Assembly: GCA_900313235.1 (NCBI GenBank)
Contig: OMQN01000014.1
Span: 1-33,575 of the forward strand
Source: an uncultured Prevotellaceae bacterium
GTDB taxonomy: Bacteria; Bacteroidota; Bacteroidia; Bacteroidales; Bacteroidaceae
Direction of reading: 5' to 3'
DNA length: 33,575 nucleotides
Shown: positions 9,401 through 18,100 of the stretch, piece after piece
Layout of the letters: every line of letters starts with the position of its first letter
Position numbering within the stretch: position 1 is the stretch's first letter
Notes under the pieces: model-generated
What the model was told of the DNA's origin: nothing
Seen by the model: only the letters and a program-made list of their open reading frames with translations
Databases searched by the model: none
Translations under genes and position numbers: made by a program

Positions 9401-9608
9401 AGAGCATATACTCCAGAAAATCGGGTTCAGCAGTATGGCTATCTCATTGACAGGTTATAACCTGCTGACCTTCACAAGCTACAATGGCTTTGACCCTGAA
9501 GTAGGTCGTGTGGTCGGCACTGAGGGGAACAATCTCAACATGGGTGTTGACTATGGCAACTACCCTCAGACCCGCTCATTCACGTTGGGCTTGAAATTTG
9601 GACTTTAA
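6459..9608 (+). CDS. SusC-like TonB-dependent outer-membrane transporter
   Basis: This transporter imports oligosaccharides across the outer membrane with TonB energy. The signal peptide ends near residue 25 (SWAQ). It is followed by a carboxypeptidase-D-like domain (about 28-100, VTGTVTDKQNGETLIGV), the DELVIIGYGVQKKSDITGS segment that precedes the plug, and the plug itself. The plug carries AGVNVIQNTGAPGG, TIKVRGTGTVNDADPLYVVDG and GSRAANGVVVITTK (about 150-230). The rest is a beta-barrel ending in an aromatic-rich strand (FTLGLKFGL). A length of 1049 residues is normal for SusC. The partner SusD gene starts 25 bases downstream, the usual arrangement. No N-terminal STN signalling domain is seen, consistent with regulation by the HTCS rather than by an anti-sigma system. 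Confidence 0.97.
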   Translation: MNRNNHIPRLAVLLLSLILAATSWAQTTEVTGTVTDKQNGETLIGVTVKVVGQNTGVITDFDGHYIIIADAGATLEFTYMGYKKHTERVAGRRQIDISMVSDTQLLDELVIIGYGVQKKSDITGSISSIAGKDVNNVPVSSALQALQGRAAGVNVIQNTGAPGGKTTIKVRGTGTVNDADPLYVVDGFVVDNIDYLNPNDIENVEIFKDAASSAIYGSRAANGVVVITTKSGKEGKTRVTYDGYFGFSNPWKTIDVMGLEDYTLMRDYISGRSDYSYKGQLYMSPDANGTPIYDEKKYHDLDTIRHNRVGNYWDAITRTGTKQQHAVSVSGGNDKLQYLVSASYFNEKGIVKTSDYQRLNTRMNVKAQLTKWLTMTTNMSFTADNRNPVPEGGESVLRKALQWRPNVYAHNNVGYYYEEDPVAIIDRDNEEVSNQRFDMNISLDARLLKGLTYQFKASYYNNRETNENFYEYFGLNEDFVMPTTLTEVYKRQNNVGKWEVDNLLTWMLEAGKHSLTVLGGQVLEGYKYDFQESHRKGTPSNEDVFRYLSSAYTGDKTYGLPRDWTAIGWIGRINYSFDDTYLLQANIRADGSSKFSKDNRWGVFPSVSVGWKFSNLPALKSLSWLSLGKLRIGWGLLGNNRIDEMARYTYLSSGYNYPYGVGNHTLWEGSTATVLGNDDIKWEKSESKNIGIDFSFLSNRLMLTVEYFNRKTTDMLLRVPTVLSAGLNAAGAPMTNAGAVKNYGLEYDVKWRDNIGKNFRYEVGFNLSWIKNEVTSLGTGNEPVWGNTVNLALSDPVTKTVVGQPIGAFYGYVTDGIFQTFEEVRASAQYDFGKNYWEQTTKPGDFRFKDLNGDGKITAEDRTFLGSPLPKFVFGIPMAVGYKNFDLNIFFQGQTGNKVFNVMDNFLYNAAGMHNVSADLREKHWSGQLIEGREFFPLNTDASIPDLRDSDPNQNFRASDFFVHDGSYVRLKEMRLTWTMPEHILQKIGFSSMAISLTGYNLLTFTSYNGFDPEVGRVVGTEGNNLNMGVDYGNYPQTRSFTLGLKFGL

Positions 9609-9633
9609 AATGAGAACTGATAACTGAAAATAG

Positions 9634-11346
9634 ATGATTATGATTACCAAGAGATATTTCCGGCTTTCTCTTTCCACGTTGCTCTTTTCTCTATCCATGT
9701 TGCTAATCACTTCCTGCAGCGACTTCCTGGACAAGGATATTCAAGGCAATGCCACTGACGAGACTTACTATGACACGCCCTATAAACTTCAGTCGGCACT
9801 TGATGCCGTCTACGACGTGCTGCAACGCGATGACTACAACAACCAGGAGTGGCGCTTCGGTGAAGCCATGGGAGACAATGTACTTGGCGTGGACGAAGGC
9901 CTGGGGTCAGAAATGGGGCAACTCGTGATGTTCCGTTTCAACACCTCGAACGTCTGGATTCGTCAACGTTGGGAAGTCAACTATATCGGTGTACATCGCG
10001 CCAACCAAGTCATCGCAAACATCAACCGCGTACAGATGTCGACCCACTCCTATAATGCTTACCAGCAGATACAACGTATCTATGGCCAGGCCAAATTTTT
10101 GCGCGCATTCTTCTACTTCAACCTTGTGAAGACCTACGGTGGTGTTCCTATCCGACCTGAGACAGAAACAGTTGACAAGCTTGTCATACCCCGAAGTACA
10201 GAAGAAGAGACCTACGCCTACATTGAGAAAGACTTGCGGGAGGCAATGGTAATGCTGCCGGTAAGTTATGCATATGGAGAGGTGGGCAAGGCAACCAAAG
10301 GAGCTGCCACGGCCCTCTTGATGAAAGTGCTGATGTATCAGGCCAAACCAGGTGTTCCCTCTTCCAAATGGGAAGAGATGGCACAACTGGGACGCTATTT
10401 TATCGATGGTGCTCCCCTCACTATCGGCCAAGTGCTGAAATACGACGGACAGGAAGACTGGGAGTCCCTGCGCCAGCGACTGTGGTTCCAACCCCAGCAG
10501 TACACGGCTTCTGACTATCAGTATGAGACTGCTCAAACCAGGCTGTTCGACGTGAACAATATCTATTCTCTGAACTACCGTGACTACTTCGGTGACCCTC
10601 TCCACAACGGCGACAAATGGGCCTACGTCTATCAGTGGTATTCTGACGGCGAGTTCTGCAAAGGCTCTGTCTTTGAGGTTGTCTTCAAGGAGAGTGCCGA
10701 CGGATCCAACGGCGATGTCAACGAAGGCGCAGGCATCGAGCACTTCGACGTGGGTACGACCCAGATGTACGGCACCAGCGGTATCGTCAACGACATCTTC
10801 GGCGATGATGTGCGCAAAGACTATGTCATCCATCATCAAGGCAACACCCCAGACGGTGAGATGTGGCAGGGTGGTGAAGGCCGATTCGTGTCGCTGAAAT
10901 GGTATACACCAAAGAAAGACAAACCACAGAATGCCGGTGACAATGGACGTAACCGCCGTGTATTGAGATATGTCGATGTGGTGCTGATGCAGGCCGAGGC
11001 CCTCAACGAGACAGGCAATCGTGAGGAAGCTCTGGAAAAACTGAATCTCTGTAAGGCACAGGTCAACACCATCAATGGCAGCACCCGACTCTACCAGCCT
11101 GGCAGTTATGGCTATATCCGCGACCAAATCTACAGTGAGCGCCGGATGGAGCTGGCCTACGAGTGGGACCGCTATTTCGACCTTGTCCGTCAAGGACGTG
11201 CCGCCGAGGTGCTCCATACGTTCGGCCGTTCTCGCCCCAACAGCCGTGGTTTGTATTTCATAGCTGGTGTACACGAGCGTATGCCTATCCCTCAGAATGA
11301 GATTGACATAAGCAATGGCGTGGTGGAACAGAATCCGGGATACTAA
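9634..11346 (+). CDS. SusD-like outer-membrane glycan-binding lipoprotein
   Basis: This is the surface lid of the SusC transporter. A hydrophobic signal leads to a lipobox (LLITSC) with the lipidated Cys at residue 28; an alternative Met start lies at residue 3. Family landmarks include the SDFLDKD start of the mature protein, the tetratricopeptide-type helices with a FLRAFFYFNLVKTYGGVPI segment, and the C-terminal RRMELAYEWDRYFDLVRQGRA region. That last block is nearly diagnostic for RagB/SusD proteins. The length of 570 residues is typical. It sits directly between susC and a further lipoprotein gene. Glycan specificity cannot be read from sequence. Confidence 0.96.
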   Translation: MIMITKRYFRLSLSTLLFSLSMLLITSCSDFLDKDIQGNATDETYYDTPYKLQSALDAVYDVLQRDDYNNQEWRFGEAMGDNVLGVDEGLGSEMGQLVMFRFNTSNVWIRQRWEVNYIGVHRANQVIANINRVQMSTHSYNAYQQIQRIYGQAKFLRAFFYFNLVKTYGGVPIRPETETVDKLVIPRSTEEETYAYIEKDLREAMVMLPVSYAYGEVGKATKGAATALLMKVLMYQAKPGVPSSKWEEMAQLGRYFIDGAPLTIGQVLKYDGQEDWESLRQRLWFQPQQYTASDYQYETAQTRLFDVNNIYSLNYRDYFGDPLHNGDKWAYVYQWYSDGEFCKGSVFEVVFKESADGSNGDVNEGAGIEHFDVGTTQMYGTSGIVNDIFGDDVRKDYVIHHQGNTPDGEMWQGGEGRFVSLKWYTPKKDKPQNAGDNGRNRRVLRYVDVVLMQAEALNETGNREEALEKLNLCKAQVNTINGSTRLYQPGSYGYIRDQIYSERRMELAYEWDRYFDLVRQGRAAEVLHTFGRSRPNSRGLYFIAGVHERMPIPQNEIDISNGVVEQNPGY

Positions 11347-11372
11347 GAGAACTGTGATTTGAGATTAAAGAA

Positions 11373-12362
11373 ATGAAAGATATGATTACCAAAAGATACA
11401 GAAAGCTATTGACAGGTTTAGTATTATTTACTATTCATTGCTCACTATTCACGTTATTCCTCGCCTCTTGCAGCGATGACAATGAGCCAGCCCGGACACC
11501 CTCGTTGCAGGCCAATGTCAGCAAGACCAATTTGGAAATCAATGAGTCGATGGAGATACACTTCACTGGTGTGGCCGACCAAATTGTTGTTTTCACAGGA
11601 GACAAGGACCACCAGTATGAACGGCGCGATTCGAGCAACACAGGATTTGCCGTCAACAAAGGACTGTTCACTTATAGCTACCATACGCCAGGCACGTTTC
11701 ACGTGGTCTGCATCGCCAGTACATACGACACTTATCTAGGCAAATCGCTGAAGACCGACATGTACAGCTTTGATGTCACCGTCACCGATGACGTGAACAC
11801 CATTGATGCCATTTCCGCCACTGTCACGCCCAATGTCTATTACGCTCAATTGATTGGTGATGACACTTGGGTGATGCGTCTGCCTCAGAAACAACTCTAC
11901 AACAACCGTGAGATCGCGGTGAACGCCAGTCGTCAACGGCTCAATCTTTCCATTGAGAGCGATTCGGCAAAGGTTACCATTGACGGAGAACCGTACAATT
12001 CACGCACTTACTATGCGCTGAATGCCGACCATGCAATCCGCGTCGTCTCTGCCTCGGGTACCGTGCGCGACTACACGCTTTATGGCATGGTCTATCCGGA
12101 ACTGCTGACGGTCACTGTGGGTGAAAAAGAAGCCACACTTAGGCGGTCAGCTTACTATCAGGATCTGCTGACCTACATTTATACTGGTGATGACCCGACG
12201 CTCGACTTTACCGTTGACGATGGTGTGCAGCTGCTTGACGGACAGTCTGTGGTATCTCCTGGCAGTTTGATTGTGCCCAACCATGAGTATACGCTCCGCC
12301 GCACACATGGCAGCAATACCCAAGTCACAGCAGATTCCCGTATAATATTCAGCAAAGAATAG
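11373..12362 (+). CDS. Putative surface glycan-binding lipoprotein (SGBP), PKD-like
   Basis: A hydrophobic leader ends in a lipobox (LFLASC) with Cys33; Met4 is an alternative start. The acidic SDDNEP after the Cys fits surface export of Bacteroidota lipoproteins. Residues about 45-140 form a PKD-like domain (IHFTGVADQIVVFTGDKDHQY) resembling the N-terminal domains of SusE/SusF-position proteins. The remainder has repeating beta-rich segments and no catalytic motif. The last ~90 residues are clearly paralogous to the partial protein at the right window edge (33276-33575): both contain SAYYQDLLTY and a YTL-[VR]-RTH motif. Position after SusD and before the enzymes supports a glycan-binding role. 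Function is inferred from position and architecture. Confidence 0.8.
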   Translation: MKDMITKRYRKLLTGLVLFTIHCSLFTLFLASCSDDNEPARTPSLQANVSKTNLEINESMEIHFTGVADQIVVFTGDKDHQYERRDSSNTGFAVNKGLFTYSYHTPGTFHVVCIASTYDTYLGKSLKTDMYSFDVTVTDDVNTIDAISATVTPNVYYAQLIGDDTWVMRLPQKQLYNNREIAVNASRQRLNLSIESDSAKVTIDGEPYNSRTYYALNADHAIRVVSASGTVRDYTLYGMVYPELLTVTVGEKEATLRRSAYYQDLLTYIYTGDDPTLDFTVDDGVQLLDGQSVVSPGSLIVPNHEYTLRRTHGSNTQVTADSRIIFSKE

Positions 12363-12376
12363 AGTTATTATAGCAG

Positions 12377-14233
12377 ATGTTCAGATTAAAAGTTATTCTC
12401 ATAAGCCTGACCCTTATATCGGTTTTCACTCTTCCCGCAAAAGCGATAAGAGTGGAACCGTATAAAGGGTCGCGAATCTTTTGGGACACAGCCACACGTA
12501 CCACAATCTTCCGAGGTGGTGGTTATAGCCGTGTGATTGAGTTGCAAGATGGAAGTCTCATGGCTGTCTGCGAAAGCGGAGGCATCCAGATGGTGACAAG
12601 TTCCAATAAGGGTGCGTCATGGTCATCGCCAACACGCATTGCCTCAAACCCCACTGGTGTGAACGAATGTGTGCCCGACTTAATTCAGCTGAGCGATGGG
12701 ACAATTGTCGTTGCCTATAATCCACGACCTGTCAGCCCTTATTCGGAAGACAGGAAATTCGGCATAAGATGCAGACGGTCGGAGGACAATGGACGTACGT
12801 GGAGCGATGAGATTCTTGTCTACGATGCCAGCCACCTTTGGGGTGACGGCTGTTGGGAGCCGTCAATGCTCCAGCTACCTTCGGGCGAACTGCAGTTATA
12901 CTTTGCCGATGAGAGCCCTTTCACCAACAGTAGCGAGCAGCAGATATCACTTTGCCGCTCCTTCGACGGTGGACTATCGTGGACAGAACCGCAGCGTATC
13001 AGCTTCAGGCAGTATTACCGTGACGGTATGCCATCGCCCGTTTTGTTGAAAGACGGTTCGGAAATAGTGGTCATCATAGAAGATAATGGATGGGGAGCCG
13101 GCTTCACTGACTTCTATCCGACAACCGTACGCACCACCTTGGACAACAACTGGGCTGATGACTATTGGGTAAGTGGCACAGACAAGAACAGAGAAAAAAC
13201 CTATAACCTTGATTTCGCTCCCAAGGCACTGGGAGGCGCACCTTATCTGCGTGTATTGCCGTGGGGTGAGACGGTGATGAGTCATCAGTCTGGACTGAAT
13301 CATGACGGTCATCCACAGATGCGTGTGGCTGTGGGCAACAGCGAGGCCCGCGACTTCAAAGCAGTCAGTGTACCTTTCAACATTGGCGCTAATGAAGAGG
13401 GACTATGGAACTCACTGGCTGTCATTGATACAGGAATTGTAGTAGCGGTCAGTGGTATAGCAGGGAATATCGAAATGATAAAGGGCTACCCAGTCAGGCA
13501 ACTTCAGGCTCCATATGGCCATCCTGTCATAGACGGCAAACTGACCAATGGTGAGGGCTATCTGAAGCGCAATGCCACACAGATGATTCTCGGGACGCAA
13601 ACAGGAACACGAGTTGCTGCAGACTTGGCTTACGATACCGACTCTCTATATTTCTTCACGCGTGTAAGCGACCGGACGCAGGTGCCTAACGGAGCTGACT
13701 GTGATGCCATCACACTCTATTTCGATATGCAGGATACCTGTGACGAACTTCCACAGCAAGGCTGCTACAAGTTTGGCATCAGAAGGAATGGAACACTGAT
13801 GCGTCCTTACTATGGTGCTGATGGCAGATGGAGCTACGGCAGCCCCAGCGACCTCAAAATGCGCACTGCCACATCATCAAGCTCCGGTTACTACATCATT
13901 GAGACAGCCATCCCCTGGTCGGACTTCGGACTTCAGGAGCCTCCAGTGGGGCAAAGGTTGGCTTTTGCCATAGAATGTGTGGACAATCGCAGTGGAACAC
14001 CTTATACCGAATCCATCCCTGATGCCCATCCTGACAAACCGTGGACCTGGATGGAACTACGTTTGGGAGAAAAACCCGAAGATACTGCCATTGGAAGTGT
14101 TGAAAAGACTTTCTACCCCATTGAGCGTATCGTGAACCTTTCATCTTATTATCCAGGTCTGCCTTTGACGGTTATCCGAGAGCGGCAGCCTGACGGAACC
14201 ATCAAAACCCGGAAGATACTCAATCGCAAATGA
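12377..14233 (+). CDS. GH93-like sialidase-fold hydrolase with CBM9-like C-terminal domain
   Basis: A signal peptide (about 1-23) precedes a six-bladed sialidase-type propeller (about 27-385). Asp-box motifs are visible (SEDNGRTW, SFDGGLSW). Glu161 in CWEP and Glu235 in VVIIED lie in positions and spacing resembling the catalytic pair of GH93 exo-1,5-arabinanases, and the PUL context with GH43 fits arabinan. The arginine-centred FRIP motif of true sialidases is not evident, which argues against GH33. Residues about 388-570 (HPVIDGKLTNGEGYLKR, DAITLYFDM, ETAIPWSDFGL) resemble a CBM9/DOMON-type sugar-binding domain. The gene follows the SGBP by 14 bases and overlaps the next GH43 by 4 bases (ATGA), indicating translational coupling. 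A truncated paralog lies at 29432-30367. GH93 is a reasoned call, not certain. Confidence 0.7.
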   Translation: MFRLKVILISLTLISVFTLPAKAIRVEPYKGSRIFWDTATRTTIFRGGGYSRVIELQDGSLMAVCESGGIQMVTSSNKGASWSSPTRIASNPTGVNECVPDLIQLSDGTIVVAYNPRPVSPYSEDRKFGIRCRRSEDNGRTWSDEILVYDASHLWGDGCWEPSMLQLPSGELQLYFADESPFTNSSEQQISLCRSFDGGLSWTEPQRISFRQYYRDGMPSPVLLKDGSEIVVIIEDNGWGAGFTDFYPTTVRTTLDNNWADDYWVSGTDKNREKTYNLDFAPKALGGAPYLRVLPWGETVMSHQSGLNHDGHPQMRVAVGNSEARDFKAVSVPFNIGANEEGLWNSLAVIDTGIVVAVSGIAGNIEMIKGYPVRQLQAPYGHPVIDGKLTNGEGYLKRNATQMILGTQTGTRVAADLAYDTDSLYFFTRVSDRTQVPNGADCDAITLYFDMQDTCDELPQQGCYKFGIRRNGTLMRPYYGADGRWSYGSPSDLKMRTATSSSSGYYIIETAIPWSDFGLQEPPVGQRLAFAIECVDNRSGTPYTESIPDAHPDKPWTWMELRLGEKPEDTAIGSVEKTFYPIERIVNLSSYYPGLPLTVIRERQPDGTIKTRKILNRK

Positions 14234-15129
14234 AAAGACAAATCTCTTTGTGGCTATGCCTGACGATGGCATGGATAGTCTTTGCCGAAAACAAGGTGGA
14301 TGGCCTTGCACCTTTAGCCGACCCATATATCCTATTCGAGGATGGTGTCTACTATGCCTATGGCACACATTCCCCCGATGGCATAGAAGTTTATACTTCC
14401 ACAGACCTGCAGACATGGAAATTTCAAGGACTGGCACTCTCCAAAGTGAACACGACAGAAGAACGCTGGTTTTGGGCACCGGAAGTCTACCATAAGAATG
14501 GCAGATATTATATGTATTACTCAGCCAATGAGCACTTGTATGTCGCTGTTGCTAACTCTCCATTAGGCCCTTTCCGACAGCAAGGCACTCGGATGATGCA
14601 GTCGCTGCTGGGTGACGAGAAATGCATCGACTCCAGCGTTTTTTTCGACGATGATGGTTCGGCATGGCTCTTCTTCGTCCGCTTTACAGATGGCAATTGC
14701 ATTTGGCGATGCCGCCTCGATAGCAATCTTATGACCCCGGTTGCTGGTACGCTGCGCGAGTGTATCCATGTCACCGAGCCATGGGAAGGCCGGTTGGGGC
14801 GTGTCTGTGAGGGGCCCTTCGTCATCAAGCACGGCGGTCAATACTATCTCACCTACTCAGCCAATGACTATCAAAGTCAGGACTATGCTGTCGGTTACGC
14901 AACTGCCCCAACGATAGATGCAGTCTGGACAAAATCAGAGAAGAACCCAATACTTCACCGTTGGAACGGTCTTGCTGGATGTGGTCATCACTCCCTTTTT
15001 ACAGACCATGATGGTCAGTTGCGTATCGTGTTTCACTCACACTTCTCACATACGAAGATACACCCCCGACTGATGCATATTGCCACAGCAACTTTCATCC
15101 AAGGCAGGCTTACAATAGGAAATCAATGA
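14230..15129 (+). CDS. Small secreted GH43 glycoside hydrolase
   Basis: This is a single-domain GH43 enzyme of 299 residues with a signal peptide ending near residue 20. The catalytic triad is visible: Asp31 (LADPYIL), Asp134 (CIDSSVFFDDDG) and Glu194 (VCEGPF). GHHSLF near 252-257 supplies the conserved His of the GH43 active site. Likely an exo- or endo-acting arabinan or arabinofuranoside hydrolase, judged from family and neighbours. Its ATG overlaps the stop of the GH93-like gene (ATGA), so the two are probably translated together. The HTCS gene follows after 65 bases with its own candidate promoter. Confidence 0.9.
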   Translation: MKRQISLWLCLTMAWIVFAENKVDGLAPLADPYILFEDGVYYAYGTHSPDGIEVYTSTDLQTWKFQGLALSKVNTTEERWFWAPEVYHKNGRYYMYYSANEHLYVAVANSPLGPFRQQGTRMMQSLLGDEKCIDSSVFFDDDGSAWLFFVRFTDGNCIWRCRLDSNLMTPVAGTLRECIHVTEPWEGRLGRVCEGPFVIKHGGQYYLTYSANDYQSQDYAVGYATAPTIDAVWTKSEKNPILHRWNGLAGCGHHSLFTDHDGQLRIVFHSHFSHTKIHPRLMHIATATFIQGRLTIGNQ

Positions 15130-15182
15130 CCGTAATAATGTAGATTGTTTGTGAATGATGAATGGAATATCCAAAAAATGTG

Positions 15183-15190
15183 TAACTTTG
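15183..15190 (+). promoter_or_regulatory. Candidate -7 element directly before the HTCS start codon
   Basis: TAACTTTG matches TAnnTTTG exactly and ends 4 bases before the GTG start at 15195. A start site about 5-7 bases downstream would fall on or beside the GTG, implying a leaderless or nearly leaderless transcript. The -33 partner is not clear (a TTTG at 15148-15151 is too far). Confidence 0.4.
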
Positions 15191-15194
15191 TGCT

Positions 15195-18100
15195 GTGGTA
15201 AAACGAATTGCAAATAAATGTCTTTTGGTTTTTGGTTTCCTGTTGTCGGGGCTTTCTCCGGTAATGGGTTACAGTTATTTTTTCAAGCATATCGGAAGTC
15301 AGGAGGGCTTGCCTCATAAGCAAGTAGAGGCATTGGCTCAAGATAAGCAGGGCTATGTTTGGATAGGCACACGCAATGGCCTGGTGCGCTACGACGGATA
15401 TGAGATGAGATGCTACTACCATGAGCTTGGGAACAATAGGTCGCTGGCCAACAGTTTCGTGAAAAAAATATTCACAGACAGTCGTGGGCGCGTTTGGGTC
15501 TGCACACCAGAAGGCATGAGCCGCTATAACCCTAAGACAGACGATTTCCGGACTTACAGTAGTGACAGGGAAAATATACTGAGCATAGCTGAAACCAGTG
15601 AGGGAAAGATTGTCTTTGCAGGCAATGGACTATTTTTGTTTGACGAGCGAGGCGACTCACTGACATTGTTGCCAACCCCCGATGCCGGTTTTATCGTATC
15701 CCTAACCAATGACGCCCAAGGCAACCTCTTCTTTGCATCGAATACAAGCATCAGCCGTTACGACCGTAAGTTGACTCGCTTCACCCAACTTGACACCAAA
15801 TATTACAAGGATTTTCTGACAGGAGCCGACGGGGTGGTGCCGATGATGGTGGATCATGCCGGCCGGCTTTGGATTGGCAGGAATGGCAAAGGGGTCAGTT
15901 GCATCGATTTGGGAAGAGAGGAGGTGCAAGTCTATTTCCCCTCAGAATTAGTACGGTGCATAGACGAAGACGATGTTCACAATATCAGCTTTGGTACTGG
16001 AAACGGAATTTTCATCCTTAAAGCCGACGGGACGACAGAAGTGCTGCACCATGACCAACTGCATCCAAATCTGCTAAGTGACAACGCTGTCTATGCACTG
16101 CTGTCCGATGAAGAGGGCAACCGCTGGGTGGGCACATACTTCGGTGGTGTCGACATCATGCTGAATGATGCCTTAAATTTTCGTTGGATGCAGCCTGGAA
16201 CAGAAAAAGGTTATCTAAAGGGACGTGTATTGCGCACCATGATAGAAACAGAACCAGATATGCTATGGGTGTCAACGGAAGGAGACGGCCTGTTGAAAAT
16301 TAATCTGAAGACAGGGGAGAGCCAGACTTTCACCAATATTCCAAATTTAGGCAAAAACATACACAGCCTATATTATGACAAAGAGAAGCAAATCTTATGG
16401 ATTGGTACGTTTCGCAATGGCCTGTTCCTTTACAACCTGAAGACTGGTGCCACTCGTCGCTATCTTCGAGAACGCGGGCTTGACTCTGATGCCATATTTT
16501 ACATCGCACGACAGAAAAACGGGCGAATCTGGTTGGCCACCACGCAGGGTTTGCGGTATTACGATAAAGCGACTGACACTTTCGTCAAAACAGGCGATGT
16601 GCAGTTGGATAACCGATTTGTCTACACCCTGTGCGTTGACCATAATGATAACGTCTGGGCAGGTATGGCAGACGTCGGCTTATATCGCATTGATGGCAAA
16701 AGTGGCAAGATAACTCACTGGAAAAAGGGACAGAACGGACTGAACGACAATTACATCACTTGCCTCTTTGAAGACAGCAGAGGCACGATGTTCATAGGCA
16801 CCAATATCAGCGGACTGCAGTTCATAAGACAGCAGGACGCTGACCAAATACAGGCCATTGGCAAAGGGTGGCTAATGCCACACTACACCATCTGCAGCAT
16901 TGCTGAAGATGGAGACCACTGCTTGTGGGTTTCTACTAACCAAGGGCTGATCAAGATTGACATCAAGAATGAACGCATCGCCCGATATACTACAGACAAT
17001 GGTCTTCCCACCAACCAGTTTAATTTCTCCTCTTCACTGGTGGGGCACGATGGGCGGCTTTATTTTGGCACCGTACAAGGGATGGTTTCATTTCTCTCCT
17101 CACAACTGAAAGCAAGCAATAGGCAGCATAAAATACATTGGAGTGGGGATGAGAACGAAACGCTCAGGCTCACGTACGATGAAGCGCGGCACTTCACTAT
17201 TACTTATGGCGTCATACGTCCTGCGACGGCAGGTATTGTACGCTACCAGATACGCATGGATGGCATTGACCAAGATTGGCGGGATGTAGGTGCACAACAT
17301 CAGCTGAGTGGTTATCAGCTGGCTCCTGGCACCTACGTTCTACACGTCAGGGCCAATGAGATGGGGGAAGACTGGAGCAAATGTCCAGAACGGCAACTTA
17401 AAATTATTGTCAGTCCGCCTTGGTGGCAATCATGGTGGGCAAAGCTCATTTATCTGCTGATATTTTCAGCCATCATCTGGCTGATGTGGCATTATTACCG
17501 AAGCAGACAGAAGAGCCGGGAGACCATTAGGCTAGCGGAGATGGAAAACGAGAAAATCAAGGCCATAGACCAGGCAAAATTTGAATTTTTCACGTCTGTG
17601 TCACATGAATTGAAGACCCCACTGTCGCTAGTTATCGCACCGCTGAAGAATATCCTTAGACAGCAGCATTTGCCCATCGACGGACAACGCAATTTGGAAA
17701 TTGCATTGAAAAACACGAAGAAGATAGAGCAATTGGTCGATGAACTCGTCACTTACAACAAAGTGGAAACCGATGCTTTCCATCTTTACGTACAACAAGG
17801 CAATCCTATGGAGTTCCTCAGCCGTGCTGTCCAACCATTCAGGGAAGCCGCCCGTGAGAAGGACATCAAGCTGGTCCTCATGTTGGAAGACAACGGCGAG
17901 CAAGTGTGGTTTTCGCCACAATACTTAGAGCATATCGTGGGCAACCTTCTCTCCAATGCCCTGAAGTTTACTCCCGATGGCGGCAGAGTGACGGTGACCG
18001 GACAAATCGAGGCCGATGAAGGGAAAGATTATTTGAATATAGAAGTGACAGATACCGGCATCGGAATCGTCAAAGAGGAACTGGCCAATATTTTCAACCG

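Noticed and set aside
9907..11274. 455-residue open frame antisense to the SusD gene
   Set aside because: The SusD frame carries clear family motifs, a lipobox and operon spacing; the antisense frame resembles no family and lacks a start context.
12377..14233. Exo-alpha-sialidase (GH33)
   Set aside because: Asp boxes fit, but no FRIP motif or clear Arg triad was seen, and the neighbours point to arabinose rather than sialic acid.
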